Shown here piece by piece: positions 35,140 to 43,897 of a stretch of DNA of 64,000 nucleotides. Below the pieces are notes generated by a model. The model searched no databases. It saw only the letters and a list, made by a program, of their open reading frames with translations, and was not told the origin of the DNA. Source of the DNA: Sporocytophaga sp. (GTDB taxonomy: Bacteria; Bacteroidota; Bacteroidia; Cytophagales; Cytophagaceae); the NCBI GenBank assembly GCA_024707265.1, contig JANQAB010000009.1, forward strand, positions 124,001-188,000. The letters are read 5' to 3'. The position numbers and the translations under genes were made by a program. Positions within the stretch are counted from its first letter, which is position 1. Each line of letters begins with the position of its first letter.

Positions 35140-35430
35140 GATAATTTATCACAGATTACAGAGAGTATTTTAGTTAAGTAGTGATGGGAAGATATTGGCC
35201 GATGCAAACACCATGGCCTTCAACTTAACAGTATCTATCCTTTGTCATTCTGAGCCTGCAAAGAATCTGATAGTTTCAAAAATTTAACCTTTAAATCACC
35301 ATTCTACCAGAAAGGTCAATCTTTTATTCTTTTTAAAAGTTTAGATGTTTCGCAAGCTCAACATGACCAAGCAGGGATACTTTATAGTAATTGATAGCCT
35401 TCTCCTCGGCCGGTGTCTGCACCGGACGAA
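35140..35430. repeat. Repeat fragments between hydrolase and DUF4157 gene
   Basis: Three pieces: a degraded MITE-like right half (TTTATCACAGATTACAGAGA to GATGCAAACACC, 35140-35210), an inverted repeat of the TCATTCTGAGC family (35236-35372), and a CGGCCGGTGTCTGCACCGG hairpin (35402-35425). The rest up to 35699 is AT-rich leader whose last ~80 bp are copied in front of the second DUF4157 gene. Confidence 0.65.
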
Positions 35431-35699
35431 ATCTTTGATAATGTCCTACACTCAATTTTAACCAATAACATTCAAACTGTCAGGTTTTTAAAACATGATC
35501 TGTAAATTTTAATTATTATGCTATACCTAAAATTAATAATTTTGAAATGGTTGTTATTTTACTTATAAGCTTTTTGTTAAAAAATATATTGGACAACTGT
35601 TTGACAGTCGAATGTGTGGCAGTATATTGAATGTCAATAATCAGTATGTGCCTGCCTCAGCCATTTTCAAGACCTGAGGTAATCAAAATAATTTTTTCC

Positions 35700-37187
35700 A
35701 TGACATTAGAAAAAACTAAGATCGATAGCAGTCTTCAACGGAGACAAAACGATTCTCATGCATTACCTTCTATTCAATTTGGATATGGAAAACTGGCAGG
35801 AAGTACACTTGAAGGTCAAAATGGCGGATATGGCAATAAGGTCATGCAATCTATGAGCTATGGTTATGGAGGCATTCAGCTGAAGAAAGATGAACAAGAA
35901 GAAAGCGTTCAGTTGAAAGAAGAGCCAGCACCAGGTGTTTTGAACGCGAATAATACAGGTTTACCCGATCAACTGAAATCGGGAATAGAAAACCTTTCAG
36001 GTATGTCAATGAGCGACGTGAAGGTTCACTATAACTCTGACAAGCCAGCTCAAATGAAGGCTCATGCGTGTGCCCAGGGAACAGACATACATGTAGCCTC
36101 GGGTCAGGAGAAGCATTTACCTCATGAAGCATGGCATGTGGTGCAGCAGAAACAGGGAAGAGTAAAGCCGACGATGCAGATGAAAGCTGTGAACATTAAT
36201 GACGATGCAGGTCTTGAGAAAGAAGCAGATGTGATGGGACAAAAGGCTTTAACAGCAGGACAAAATAGATATACAGCTATCAAAACAATAAATGCAGTAC
36301 CAGGACATGATGCAGTTCAGAGAAAAAGAGCCCTGGATGCTGAAACAACACTGACGGACTTTGGCCAAATTGCCAGGGGAGATAATGCAAAGTATGATGA
36401 CACAGTACAAGTTGCAGAAAACAACTATCAAAAAAGTCTAGTATCCGGTAGGGATAAAATGAATGAAGCTGTAAAATGGTTTACAAATGCTCCCGACAAG
36501 AAACCCCAGATAGAGACAGAAGAAACCCATAAAAATGTTTTTGACAGGTATAAAGTATACTGGTTTTTTGATAATGATGAAGTAATAATATGCTTGGCAC
36601 GTGGATATATAATCACCTCAGGTGAAGATGATGAAAATATATTTATAGAAAATACCGCTGAAAGCGGAAAAGTCGACGGTTATAACCAAGGTCCGTTTGA
36701 AGATGACCAGGATTATTTATATGCCAATAGCTATAATGTTAAAACCGGTGAATTTCATGCCAGCATAAATTACAGAAACAATGATATCGAAATCGCAGAA
36801 GGAAAAAATCTACCACCAGCATTAAGTAATTCAGAAATCATCTGGTTTATGCAATCCTTTGCTAAAGAAGTATACAAGAAAGAATACCCGGAAGCTGAAG
36901 GACTCAGTGAGATTACCTCAATAAGCAGGGAGCAAATAGGCAATACTCAAACTCTTGATACCATATTCATGGCAGACGAAAACAGGATAGCCTACTTAAA
37001 GGGGAAAGTAAAACTTGATGAGCCCACGGAAGAAGCTATTGCAATTCTTGGAACACCCAATGGCAATTCCTCATTGTGGATGCTTATACAACATGAAAAA
37101 TCAGGCGAAGTTGATATTGAGTCTCTGGAGTTTAAAAGCGATAATATTATAATTAACTATATGAGGGATACCACACAGAATGACTAA
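35700..37187 (+). CDS. DUF4157 protein, candidate eCIS-type effector with unknown C-terminal domain
   Basis: 495 residues; the in-frame start at 35631 is upstream, but the ATG at 35700 matches the start of the paralogue. Residues ~85-185 form the DUF4157 domain: LKSGIENLSGMSMSDVKVHY, then HEAWHVVQQKQGRV with the H-E-x-x-H metal-site motif (142-146), and a D-x-x-x-E-x-E-A-D-x-M-G end. This domain is found at the N-terminus of many cargo proteins of extracellular contractile injection systems. The C-terminal ~300 residues are acidic, mixed alpha/beta, and match nothing I know (WFFDNDEVIICLARGYI; LSNSEIIWFMQSFAKEVY). No signal peptide, which fits loading from the cytoplasm. No sheath or tube genes are in the window. 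Confidence 0.7.
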   Translation: MTLEKTKIDSSLQRRQNDSHALPSIQFGYGKLAGSTLEGQNGGYGNKVMQSMSYGYGGIQLKKDEQEESVQLKEEPAPGVLNANNTGLPDQLKSGIENLSGMSMSDVKVHYNSDKPAQMKAHACAQGTDIHVASGQEKHLPHEAWHVVQQKQGRVKPTMQMKAVNINDDAGLEKEADVMGQKALTAGQNRYTAIKTINAVPGHDAVQRKRALDAETTLTDFGQIARGDNAKYDDTVQVAENNYQKSLVSGRDKMNEAVKWFTNAPDKKPQIETEETHKNVFDRYKVYWFFDNDEVIICLARGYIITSGEDDENIFIENTAESGKVDGYNQGPFEDDQDYLYANSYNVKTGEFHASINYRNNDIEIAEGKNLPPALSNSEIIWFMQSFAKEVYKKEYPEAEGLSEITSISREQIGNTQTLDTIFMADENRIAYLKGKVKLDEPTEEAIAILGTPNGNSSLWMLIQHEKSGEVDIESLEFKSDNIIINYMRDTTQND

Positions 37188-37635
37188 ATAAATTGGTCAA
37201 AGATTAGTTCTATCTCTACTACAAACTGCACGCTTTACAAAGGGCATCAAATAGTCGCTTTCTGGTTGAAGTCTGTAGACTTCAACCCACAAATAAGAGC
37301 AAGTCTATTGACTTGCGGTTTCAATGGCAGACAATCTAAAATTCAATATAGTCTAATCCATGGTCAGTACTGGCTCACTTTTATCTCTTGCTCCAACTGT
37401 CGCCGTCTTTATTGTCTCTTGCTGTTGCTCGTACTGTCGCTCCTTTCCTATTATACAATACCTAAAATTAATGACTCCCGAATTACTGTTAGTTTACTAA
37501 TGATTTTTTTGTTAATATATATATTGAACAACTATTTTGATAGTCAAACACGTCTCAGTATATTGAATGTCAATAATCAGTATGTATCTGCCTCAACCAT
37601 TTTCAAGACTGTGAGGTAATCAAAATAATATTTCC
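37188..37635. other. Gap with hairpin repeat and duplicated leader
   Basis: Holds a copy of the two-hairpin repeat (37262-37325), a CTCTTGCTCC/GAGCAAC-type repeat (37383-37446), and from about 37446 a leader closely matching the one upstream of 35700 (TTGAATGTCAATAATCAGTA). So the duplication includes the upstream region. No gene. Confidence 0.7.
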
Positions 37636-38430
37636 ATGACATTAGAAAAAACTAAGATCGATAACAGTCTTCAAAGGCGCCACAACGATTCTCATGCATT
37701 ACCTTCGATTCAGTTTGGATATGGAAAACTGGCAGGAAGTACACTTGAAGGTCAAAATAGCGGATATGGCAATAAGGTCATGCAATTTATGAGCTATGGT
37801 TATGGAGGCATTCAGCCGAAGAAAGATGAACAAGAAGAAAGCGTTCAGTTGAAACAGGATTCCGCACCAGGTATTTCGAGGGTGAATAATACTGGTTTGC
37901 CAGATCATTTGAAATCGGGAATAGAAAACCTTTCAGGAATGTCCATGAGTGATGTGAAGGTTCACTATAACTCTGACAAGCCAGCTCAAATAAAGGCGCA
38001 TGCGTATGCCCAGGGAACAGACATACATGTAGCCTCGGGTCAGGAGAAGCATTTACCTCATGAAGCATGGCATGTGGTGCAGCAAAAACAGGGAAGAGTA
38101 AAGCAGACGATGCAGATGAAAGCTATGAACATTAATGACGATGCAGGTCATGAGAAAGAAGCAGATGTGATGGGACAAAAGGCAGCTCAACTTAAACAGG
38201 AAGGAAAGAGTGCAGGTGAAAATAAGACTCTAAATACAAGCTCCTATATATCATCCACCATTTCAAGAATGCCTATCCAGTTGATGGCTACTTCCAAAAT
38301 TACGGACTATGAACAAGCAGGCGGCACCTGTGGTCTCTATTCCCTCGGAATGGCAATTTCAAGTGTGCATCCAGGGGTAGTTCTTCAACGGGACAGGTTA
38401 TTAGAATTGTTGCTGCAAACAGGTAATTAA
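37636..38430 (+). pseudogene. DUF4157 cysteine-peptidase effector, first part (premature TAA)
   Basis: 264 codons. Residues 1-~185 are nearly the same as the previous gene (DUF4157 with H-E-x-x-H at 142-146). A new C-terminal domain then begins: DYEQAGGTCGLYSLGMA, with Cys232 in the G-G-T-C-G context of C39/papain-like peptidases. A TAA at 38428 cuts the domain. The same frame is open after it (VGTFVGEFMDADNLAVVG). The whole former gene runs to 39205: DUF4157, cysteine peptidase, SH3-like end. One base change restores this stop; a second lesion near 38854 remains. Confidence 0.75.
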
Positions 38431-38856
38431 GTAGGCACATTTGTAGGCGAATTTATGGATGCAGATAATCTTGCAGTTGTTGGCCGACAACTTGGCTTAA
38501 CAGTCAATGTAATTGATTTTGGAGATCTCAAAGATTTTAAGTCAAAACTCAAAGCTACCGGTAGCAATGGCGTGATTATGGGATATTCAGTATTTGATGT
38601 ACCTATGTATGGGGCCAACCCAAACCTGGCCGCTTTTAAATATTTATTTAGCCATTGGTCGGTGATTGAAGCAATGAATGGAAACGATCTCGTAGTGCGC
38701 GACCCTAATGAACCAGGATCAACCAGAGTTGTTCCTGTAAGCACTTTCCATCAGTCTAACCAGGATGCAGAAAATCCTGATAGTTCAGGGAAATTTAGTT
38801 TTCAGGAATTTCAAGATAAGAAAGTCGGCGATGTAAAAGACCTAAGATACAAATGA
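38431..38856 (+). pseudogene. DUF4157 cysteine-peptidase effector, middle part
   Basis: Same frame as the preceding part, directly after the TAA. It supplies the rest of the peptidase domain: LAVVGRQLGLTVNVIDFGD, then YLFSHWSVIEAMNGNDLVVR with the candidate catalytic His (SHW) and the following D-P-N. An internal ATG at 38455 could start translation, but the product would lack the catalytic Cys. It ends at a TGA next to a run of nine or ten A. Confidence 0.7.
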
Positions 38857-39205
38857 AAAAAAAAGGGAACTAAATAAACGTGGTGGAAAGACTGCTCCTT
38901 CAACTCCTTTGGATTTACACAGTTTACCAAGCCCTGATATGAATCTGAAAGGAAAAATAATATCTGTCAGTGGCACGGTAACAGCACTTAATACATTCTC
39001 TCACATGAAAGAAAAGGCAGGACTCAGAGCTGCAGACAAATCTAAAATAAGGACACTGAATGCAGTAGAACCCATTGAGGTAATTGACAGAAACAAGGCA
39101 GGTAATAAATTTGACACAAGAATGATGTCTTTCAAGAAAAGACATTTCTGGGTAAGAACCAGTGATGGTACAGAGGGCTGGGTGAGGGCTAATGCAGTAA
39201 ACTAG
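38846..39205 (+). pseudogene. DUF4157 cysteine-peptidase effector, SH3-like C-terminal part
   Basis: Frame +1 relative to the middle part, open from 38846. The join is at the A-run at 38855-38864 (KKRELNKRGGKTAPSTPLDL follows). Residues near the end (RHFWVRTSDGTEGWVRANAV) are a bacterial SH3-like fold, often a cell-wall or protein-binding module. A TTG at 38909 is the only start candidate inside it, and no ATG precedes, so it is best read as the end of the broken gene. Confidence 0.65.
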
Positions 39206-39890
39206 TAGTAGGTACTCCCTCTTCGATCTCTTGCTGTTGCTCAAACTGTTGCTCCTTTCCCTCTTCTTCCCCGGCCGGTGTCTGCACCGGTCCGGAATCT
39301 TTCCAAAAGTATTGCAATAAATAATACCACTCCCTAGGAGTTACTGGCCTACTTTCATCTCTTGCTGTTGCTCAAACTGTTGCTCCTTTCCCTCTATAGG
39401 AGCGTATGTTATTGCATGCTCTTATCTATAAACATTTGACCTCTTCGAGGTCAGGACTATTGCATAATTCGCAGAAATGTGGCTTATATACGATACTGGG
39501 ATTACTAAGATCCTCTTTATTTGGAAGGTGATAAAAGATATTCTTTTATCACAGATTACAGAGAATATTTTGGTTAAGTTGTGATGGAAAGATTCCGGAC
39601 CGGTGCAGACACCGGCCGGGAAGTAGATCAACAGCAAGCTTAAGCCATACTTTACAACCCTATATAATTCCGCATTAAAAAGAGCAAGAGTGTGAGCAAG
39701 AGCAACAGCTTATAGCTTCTTCTTGCTATTGCTCTATATCCCTACTCCTTAGTCCGACAGAAAAATGAATAATAATTTAACCTTTAATGAAAAGTTCGGT
39801 TTCCATCCTGAAATTAATGGGTAAGGGAAAATTCTGTATTCGCATAAAAGATTGCATACTCCGATCTACAGTTATTAAAACGCATATATA
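39206..39890. repeat. Repeat-filled gap upstream of the type III PKS
   Basis: It contains two CTCTTGCTGTTGCTCAAACT copies (39226 and 39358), a CCGGCCGGTGTCTGCACCGG hairpin (39273-39292), and a MITE-like right half ending GGTGCAGACACCGGCC (39528-39617). It also has an inverted pair AGAGCAAGAG...GAGCAAGAGCAAC against GCTATTGCTCT (39680-39735). The last ~130 bp before the PKS are free of repeats and should carry its promoter. No gene. Confidence 0.65.
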
Positions 39891-41063
39891 ATGACAAATA
39901 TTTTTATAAAGAAAGAAGCACATATTTCCGGCATTGGTACTGCTCTTCCCTACCCGGTTTCAACAGAAAGAATGCTGGAAGTTGATGAAGCCATGAGAAG
40001 GTTTCATGGTCAACCGGATTCAGTGATCTCCAGAATGAAAAGCTTTGTAAAAGGGACTGGCATTCACACAAGACATTATTCACATCCTATTTGGATCGAG
40101 GACAACAGATCCATTGATGATTATGAGGAAGCAAAACGCGTAGCGCTTTCTCATGATATCTATACACCTAATAAATTCATTCCACCGTATTGGCAACGTA
40201 TGGAAGTTTTTAATGATACAGCAACAAAACTTGCTGTAGAAGCTGCCCGCAGAGCGCTTGACAATTGGGGAGGAAAAGCTTCTGACGTGACTCATATTAT
40301 TACGACTTGTACAAGCGGATGGAGCGAACCAGGTATTGCCGTTTCTGTTATGGAAGCGTTAGAGCTATCAGATGATTGCCAGAAGGCAGAGTTAAACTTT
40401 AACGGATGTTTTTGTGGTGCTACTTGTTTGCGAATCGCAAGAGACATCATTCGTGCAGGGGATGCCAAAGCAGTATTGGTCGTTGCCGTGGAAGTTGCCT
40501 CAACCCATTATGATGTAAATGCCACTGATATATCTTCACTGGTAGCGCACTCCTTATTTGCTGATGGAGCTGCTGCAATTATTCTTTCTGATGAAGGAAA
40601 ATGGAAGTACACACAAACGGGAATGTCACTTGTACCTAAAAGTCAACATTTATTAGGATTAGTGCCCCCGACAGGACCTGATCAGACAAGTTACAGAATG
40701 ACATTAAATCGTGAAGTAGGAAAAAAACTAGGTGAATATTTTTGTGATGAAGCAGGAAGTAAGATCCTTAATAAATTGCACTCCAATGCAGATAAATCTA
40801 AACCGGCATTAGGAATTCATCCGGGGGGACCTAATATACTAGATCATGTGGGATGTGTATTTTATGACCTGGGTTGGCCAACAAATGCATTGCAGTCATC
40901 TTACGATACATTGCAAAGCATTGGCAATTTAGGAGCAGCTGCCATGATGTTTGTATTAGCAAGAAGGTTAGACACCATTGAAGAAGACGAATTGATCACT
41001 CTTGCTTTTGGCCCGGGTGTAACAGTAGAGTGGGCTAAGTTAGAAAAAGTAAGTTCACAATAG
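39891..41063 (+). CDS. Type III polyketide synthase (chalcone synthase-like)
   Basis: 390 residues, the usual length. The thiolase-fold catalytic triad is in place: Cys173 in NFNGCFCGATCLRIARD (compare G-C-F-A-G-G-T-x-L-R in chalcone synthases), His310 in LGIHPGGPNILD, and Asn346 in SIGNLGAAAMMFVLAR. The C-terminal AFGPGVTVEW matches the G-F-G-P-G-L-T signature. It should condense malonyl-CoA units on an acyl-CoA starter to give pyrones or alkylresorcinol-like products. It stands alone, without the methyltransferase or oxidoreductase genes that often follow, and ends in a bidirectional terminator. Product unknown. Confidence 0.9.
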   Translation: MTNIFIKKEAHISGIGTALPYPVSTERMLEVDEAMRRFHGQPDSVISRMKSFVKGTGIHTRHYSHPIWIEDNRSIDDYEEAKRVALSHDIYTPNKFIPPYWQRMEVFNDTATKLAVEAARRALDNWGGKASDVTHIITTCTSGWSEPGIAVSVMEALELSDDCQKAELNFNGCFCGATCLRIARDIIRAGDAKAVLVVAVEVASTHYDVNATDISSLVAHSLFADGAAAIILSDEGKWKYTQTGMSLVPKSQHLLGLVPPTGPDQTSYRMTLNREVGKKLGEYFCDEAGSKILNKLHSNADKSKPALGIHPGGPNILDHVGCVFYDLGWPTNALQSSYDTLQSIGNLGAAAMMFVLARRLDTIEEDELITLAFGPGVTVEWAKLEKVSSQ

Positions 41064-41077
41064 CACTTTAAACTTTT

Positions 41078-41102
41078 AAGCCCCTTGGTTTAAAAGGGGC
41101 TT
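41078..41102. terminator. Bidirectional terminator
   Basis: AAGCCCC and GGGGCTT arms with a TTGGTTTAAAA loop, between the convergent PKS and HsdR-N-type genes, 15 bp and 6 bp from their stops. Confidence 0.75.
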
Positions 41103-41107
41103 GGAGA

Positions 41108-42208
41108 TTATACAGATTCTTTCTCTTTCTTTATATCATCAGAAAACCTGAGTGCTGTTTCGGTAAGCTGTTGTGAGAAGGTATATATATCTTCCAATGA
41201 ATCAATTGAATGTTTAGTTTCCGTTTTATTAGAATCGAATAGCCCGATATATCTTTTAGATCCATTCAGGTACAATCTGCAGATGGTCTTATTCCTGTTA
41301 TCATCAAGGAGGATGTTGAAATAAGATTGAGTATCTCTATAGTTAATCCTGGTACTCCTTACAGAATTCCGGAGAAGGGATTTTATAATAAAGTATGCTT
41401 CAATTTCAAGCTCAGTAGTAACGATTCTGGTATCATCCACAATCTGAACAGGTGTATCATTTGCGACAACTATTATTTTTTCTTCCAGCCCTTTTGATTC
41501 GGTAGATAAGGCAGCTTTTAATCTGTCATTAATAGTATCCGTGATAAACTGATTCACTGATTTCTTAACAATTAAAGTGAATTGCTCCATGAGCTTTGAT
41601 GTAATTCTTCCATCATAAAACTTACTGGCAAAAAACTTAACAAAGTCCTCACTCGGATTACTCAACTGGTTGGCAAGAATAGATCGGACTTCTTTACTAT
41701 ACTTCAATTCACTCGCTGAACTAAAAATCTCATCGACATTAAAAGAATGTTTTTGGAATTTCTTTAACTCCTCCACCACATGTTCTTTAATCTCTGTCAT
41801 GGTGAATTCTAAAAATGGCTTTTCATCCATTTTATTCGCTTCCTCCAGATCGGTATAAAACTTATATACGATGCCATTAGTAAGAATACCAAATTTTGCT
41901 TTCGTTACATGAAAGTACCGGTGCAATTGAGAATCGTGGACATTCAGATTCGCACCCCACCATTTGCATTCAATAATCATGATAGGATTTTCATCCTTTA
42001 GAATACAGTAATCAACTTTTTCACCCTTCTTAATACCAATATCGGCAACAAACTCTGGAATCACCTCTGTAGGGTTAAAAACATCATATCCCAATGTTTG
42101 GATAAATGGCATGATGAAAGCGTTCTTAGTTGCTTCCTCCGTCTGAATCTGATCTTTAAGTCTGGCTACCTTATCGCTTAAGGCCCGAATCTGGTCTATG
42201 AAATCCAT
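41108..42208 (-). CDS. HsdR N-terminal-type restriction-like protein
   Basis: 366 residues from the ATG at 42208. The first ~140 residues match the type I restriction enzyme R-subunit N-terminal (HSDR_N) nuclease fold: EEATKNAFIMPFIQTLGYDV, then VDYCILKDENPIMIIECK with D and E-C-K as the PD-(D/E)xK site, and HRYFHVTKAKFGILTNG. There is no helicase part. The C-terminal ~130 residues (RSTRINYRDTQSYFNILLDD, YIGLFDS) form a second mixed domain, seen with this N-terminus in stand-alone bacterial proteins. Possibly a defence or DNA-processing nuclease. No methylase or specificity gene is nearby. Confidence 0.8.
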   Translation of the reverse strand: MDFIDQIRALSDKVARLKDQIQTEEATKNAFIMPFIQTLGYDVFNPTEVIPEFVADIGIKKGEKVDYCILKDENPIMIIECKWWGANLNVHDSQLHRYFHVTKAKFGILTNGIVYKFYTDLEEANKMDEKPFLEFTMTEIKEHVVEELKKFQKHSFNVDEIFSSASELKYSKEVRSILANQLSNPSEDFVKFFASKFYDGRITSKLMEQFTLIVKKSVNQFITDTINDRLKAALSTESKGLEEKIIVVANDTPVQIVDDTRIVTTELEIEAYFIIKSLLRNSVRSTRINYRDTQSYFNILLDDNRNKTICRLYLNGSKRYIGLFDSNKTETKHSIDSLEDIYTFSQQLTETALRFSDDIKKEKESV

Positions 42209-42352
42209 AATAAAAATTTTAGTGTAGATGCTGAAACTCAAAAAGAAGAAAATAGTTTACAATACACTGATAATCAAAAAACAATAACTTACACTACTTA
42301 CAAATTAAACAACGCAAATGAACTGCATCAGACTCTTTTATCTTTATATAAA

Positions 42353-42670
42353 ATGGAAGAACCAAAAGATCCTTGTAATGTACTGAACTATGATCTGGTA
42401 TATATTCTTCTGAAAGATGGAGTCGGAAGAGAACAATATGAAGGCTATGTAAAGCTAGATCGTTCAAGGAAAAAATACTTCCTCTCCGGACGATTGGTGA
42501 AGCAGAAGAACTTCAATACAAGTTCGGTTAGATTCCTGCCTGAAAAGAATTACAAAGCTTTCAAAGAGGCTAAAAGGGCAATAGATCAGGAGCCGTTAAT
42601 TGTTAATGTATTTTTTAGTCATATAGACTTTATCACATTGCCTTTTGATAGCTTTGATTGGAAGAAATGA
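42353..42670 (+). CDS. Small hypothetical protein
   Basis: 105 residues, basic, with YDLVYILLKDGVGREQYEGY and RKKYFLSGRLVKQKNFNTSS. No family recognised and no signal peptide. Its start faces that of the HsdR-N-type gene across 144 bp, a divergent promoter region. Codon use and composition look like those of real genes. Confidence 0.55.
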   Translation: MEEPKDPCNVLNYDLVYILLKDGVGREQYEGYVKLDRSRKKYFLSGRLVKQKNFNTSSVRFLPEKNYKAFKEAKRAIDQEPLIVNVFFSHIDFITLPFDSFDWKK

Positions 42671-42972
42671 ATAAAGGACAGCCAGAGTGTGAGCAACAGC
42701 AACAGATTAATGCCCGGTCAGTGTCACCATATTCTGAAGGGATTGAATATTTATAGATAGCTGGGTATTGATTTGGTGCGCCCTCTTCAAGGTCAGGACT
42801 TTCTTAAACTTATATGACTTGCTGTATCGATAATAATCTCGCCTATCCCCTAACAGTGGCTATCAACTTTAAAACTTATACTTTGCTGAACTTATGAAGC
42901 ACCTAAGTTACCAAAATGAAATATGAGGTTAACTTAAAATGTCCCAAAATTCTCCTGATCTATTTAATTCTA

Positions 42973-43374
42973 TTAATCTAAAACAAAGTTGAAATACCAT
43001 CCAACAATGGATGTGAATCCCAAAAGAAAATAGAATACAACATTAACTATGATTAAAGTGACAAATAGCTTTTTTTCAATGTTAATTTTAGGAACAAAAT
43101 AATTAACTATTAATACCACCGGAACAAACCCAATTAAAAATACAGCTGAATACACATAGGCAATAATAATTCGAAAACCTATATCCCTCGGAAAAATATT
43201 CATTGACTTTCCCGAATTACCTATTAACTCAGGAATATAATCTTGCGAAAATGGTACTTTTCCAAAAGTTAAATAGACAGATAAATAGGAATAAACAGAA
43301 ATTATAAATAGCGTACTAACCAACAATAACGAGAGATAGCAGATTACTTTAATTGAGGTATTGACTATAAACAT
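42973..43374 (-). CDS. Small integral membrane protein
   Basis: 133 residues with three clear transmembrane helices (CYLSLLLVSTLFIISVYSYL; YVYSAVFLIGFVPVVLIVNY; LFVTLIIVNVVFYFLLGFTS). Between the first and second lies a loop of ~40 residues with VPFSQDYIPELIGNSGKS. No family recognised. It stands alone between gene-poor stretches. Confidence 0.55.
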   Translation of the reverse strand: MFIVNTSIKVICYLSLLLVSTLFIISVYSYLSVYLTFGKVPFSQDYIPELIGNSGKSMNIFPRDIGFRIIIAYVYSAVFLIGFVPVVLIVNYFVPKINIEKKLFVTLIIVNVVFYFLLGFTSIVGWYFNFVLD

Positions 43375-43897
43375 TGAAAAGAGTTAATAAAGTTTTTGCA
43401 ATACAGTAGACTAGGTATTTTTAAATAAACGGTGAGTTTTTCAAAGTGGGCACGTAGATGTACAAAAAAAAAGAAGCAAGAGTTTGAGCAAGAGCAACAG
43501 GTTATAGCTTTTCAATAAAGCCTCTTTTATCCTCTTGCTCTTGCTCCCTACTCTTGCTTTCCCAGTACCCCCAACAGACAATTTGTCGAATCAGATTTGT
43601 CAGAGACCTACAGCTTTTACATTCGATATCAATAAATTACACCTAAATCCTAATAGGTATTCATCATATCGTTTCTCAAAATTATTTCCAGGTATACCTC
43701 GATGAATTTTACTATAGATTTAGTAGTAGATTTGAGCAAAAATTCAAAAGTTAGTGTTTCAAAATCTGCTTGAAAAAATGATAACTCATAAACCTGAATT
43801 TCATAAAAATCTCTATTTCGAAAATTAAAGCACTATTTCATATTTTTAGATGAATGAGATAAATTTCCAATACTTACCAATACTCAAGCGTATTTTT
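43375..43897. other. Gene-free stretch with inverted repeat
   Basis: It holds an inverted repeat of the GAGCAAGAGCAAC family (43473-43560) whose arms AGCAAGAG...GAGCAAGAGCAAC and CTCTTGCTCTTGCTC could form a long hairpin. It also holds a GTACCCCCAACAGACAATTT element (43566-43590) that recurs at 46529. The remainder is AT-rich and I see no gene. Confidence 0.6.

Noticed and set aside
35700..39205. Complete extracellular contractile injection system
   Set aside because: Only DUF4157 cargo-type genes are seen; no sheath, tube, baseplate or AAA+ gene in the window.
41108..42208. Complete type I restriction system
   Set aside because: Only an HsdR N-terminal-type nuclease domain is present; no helicase part, no hsdM or hsdS gene nearby.
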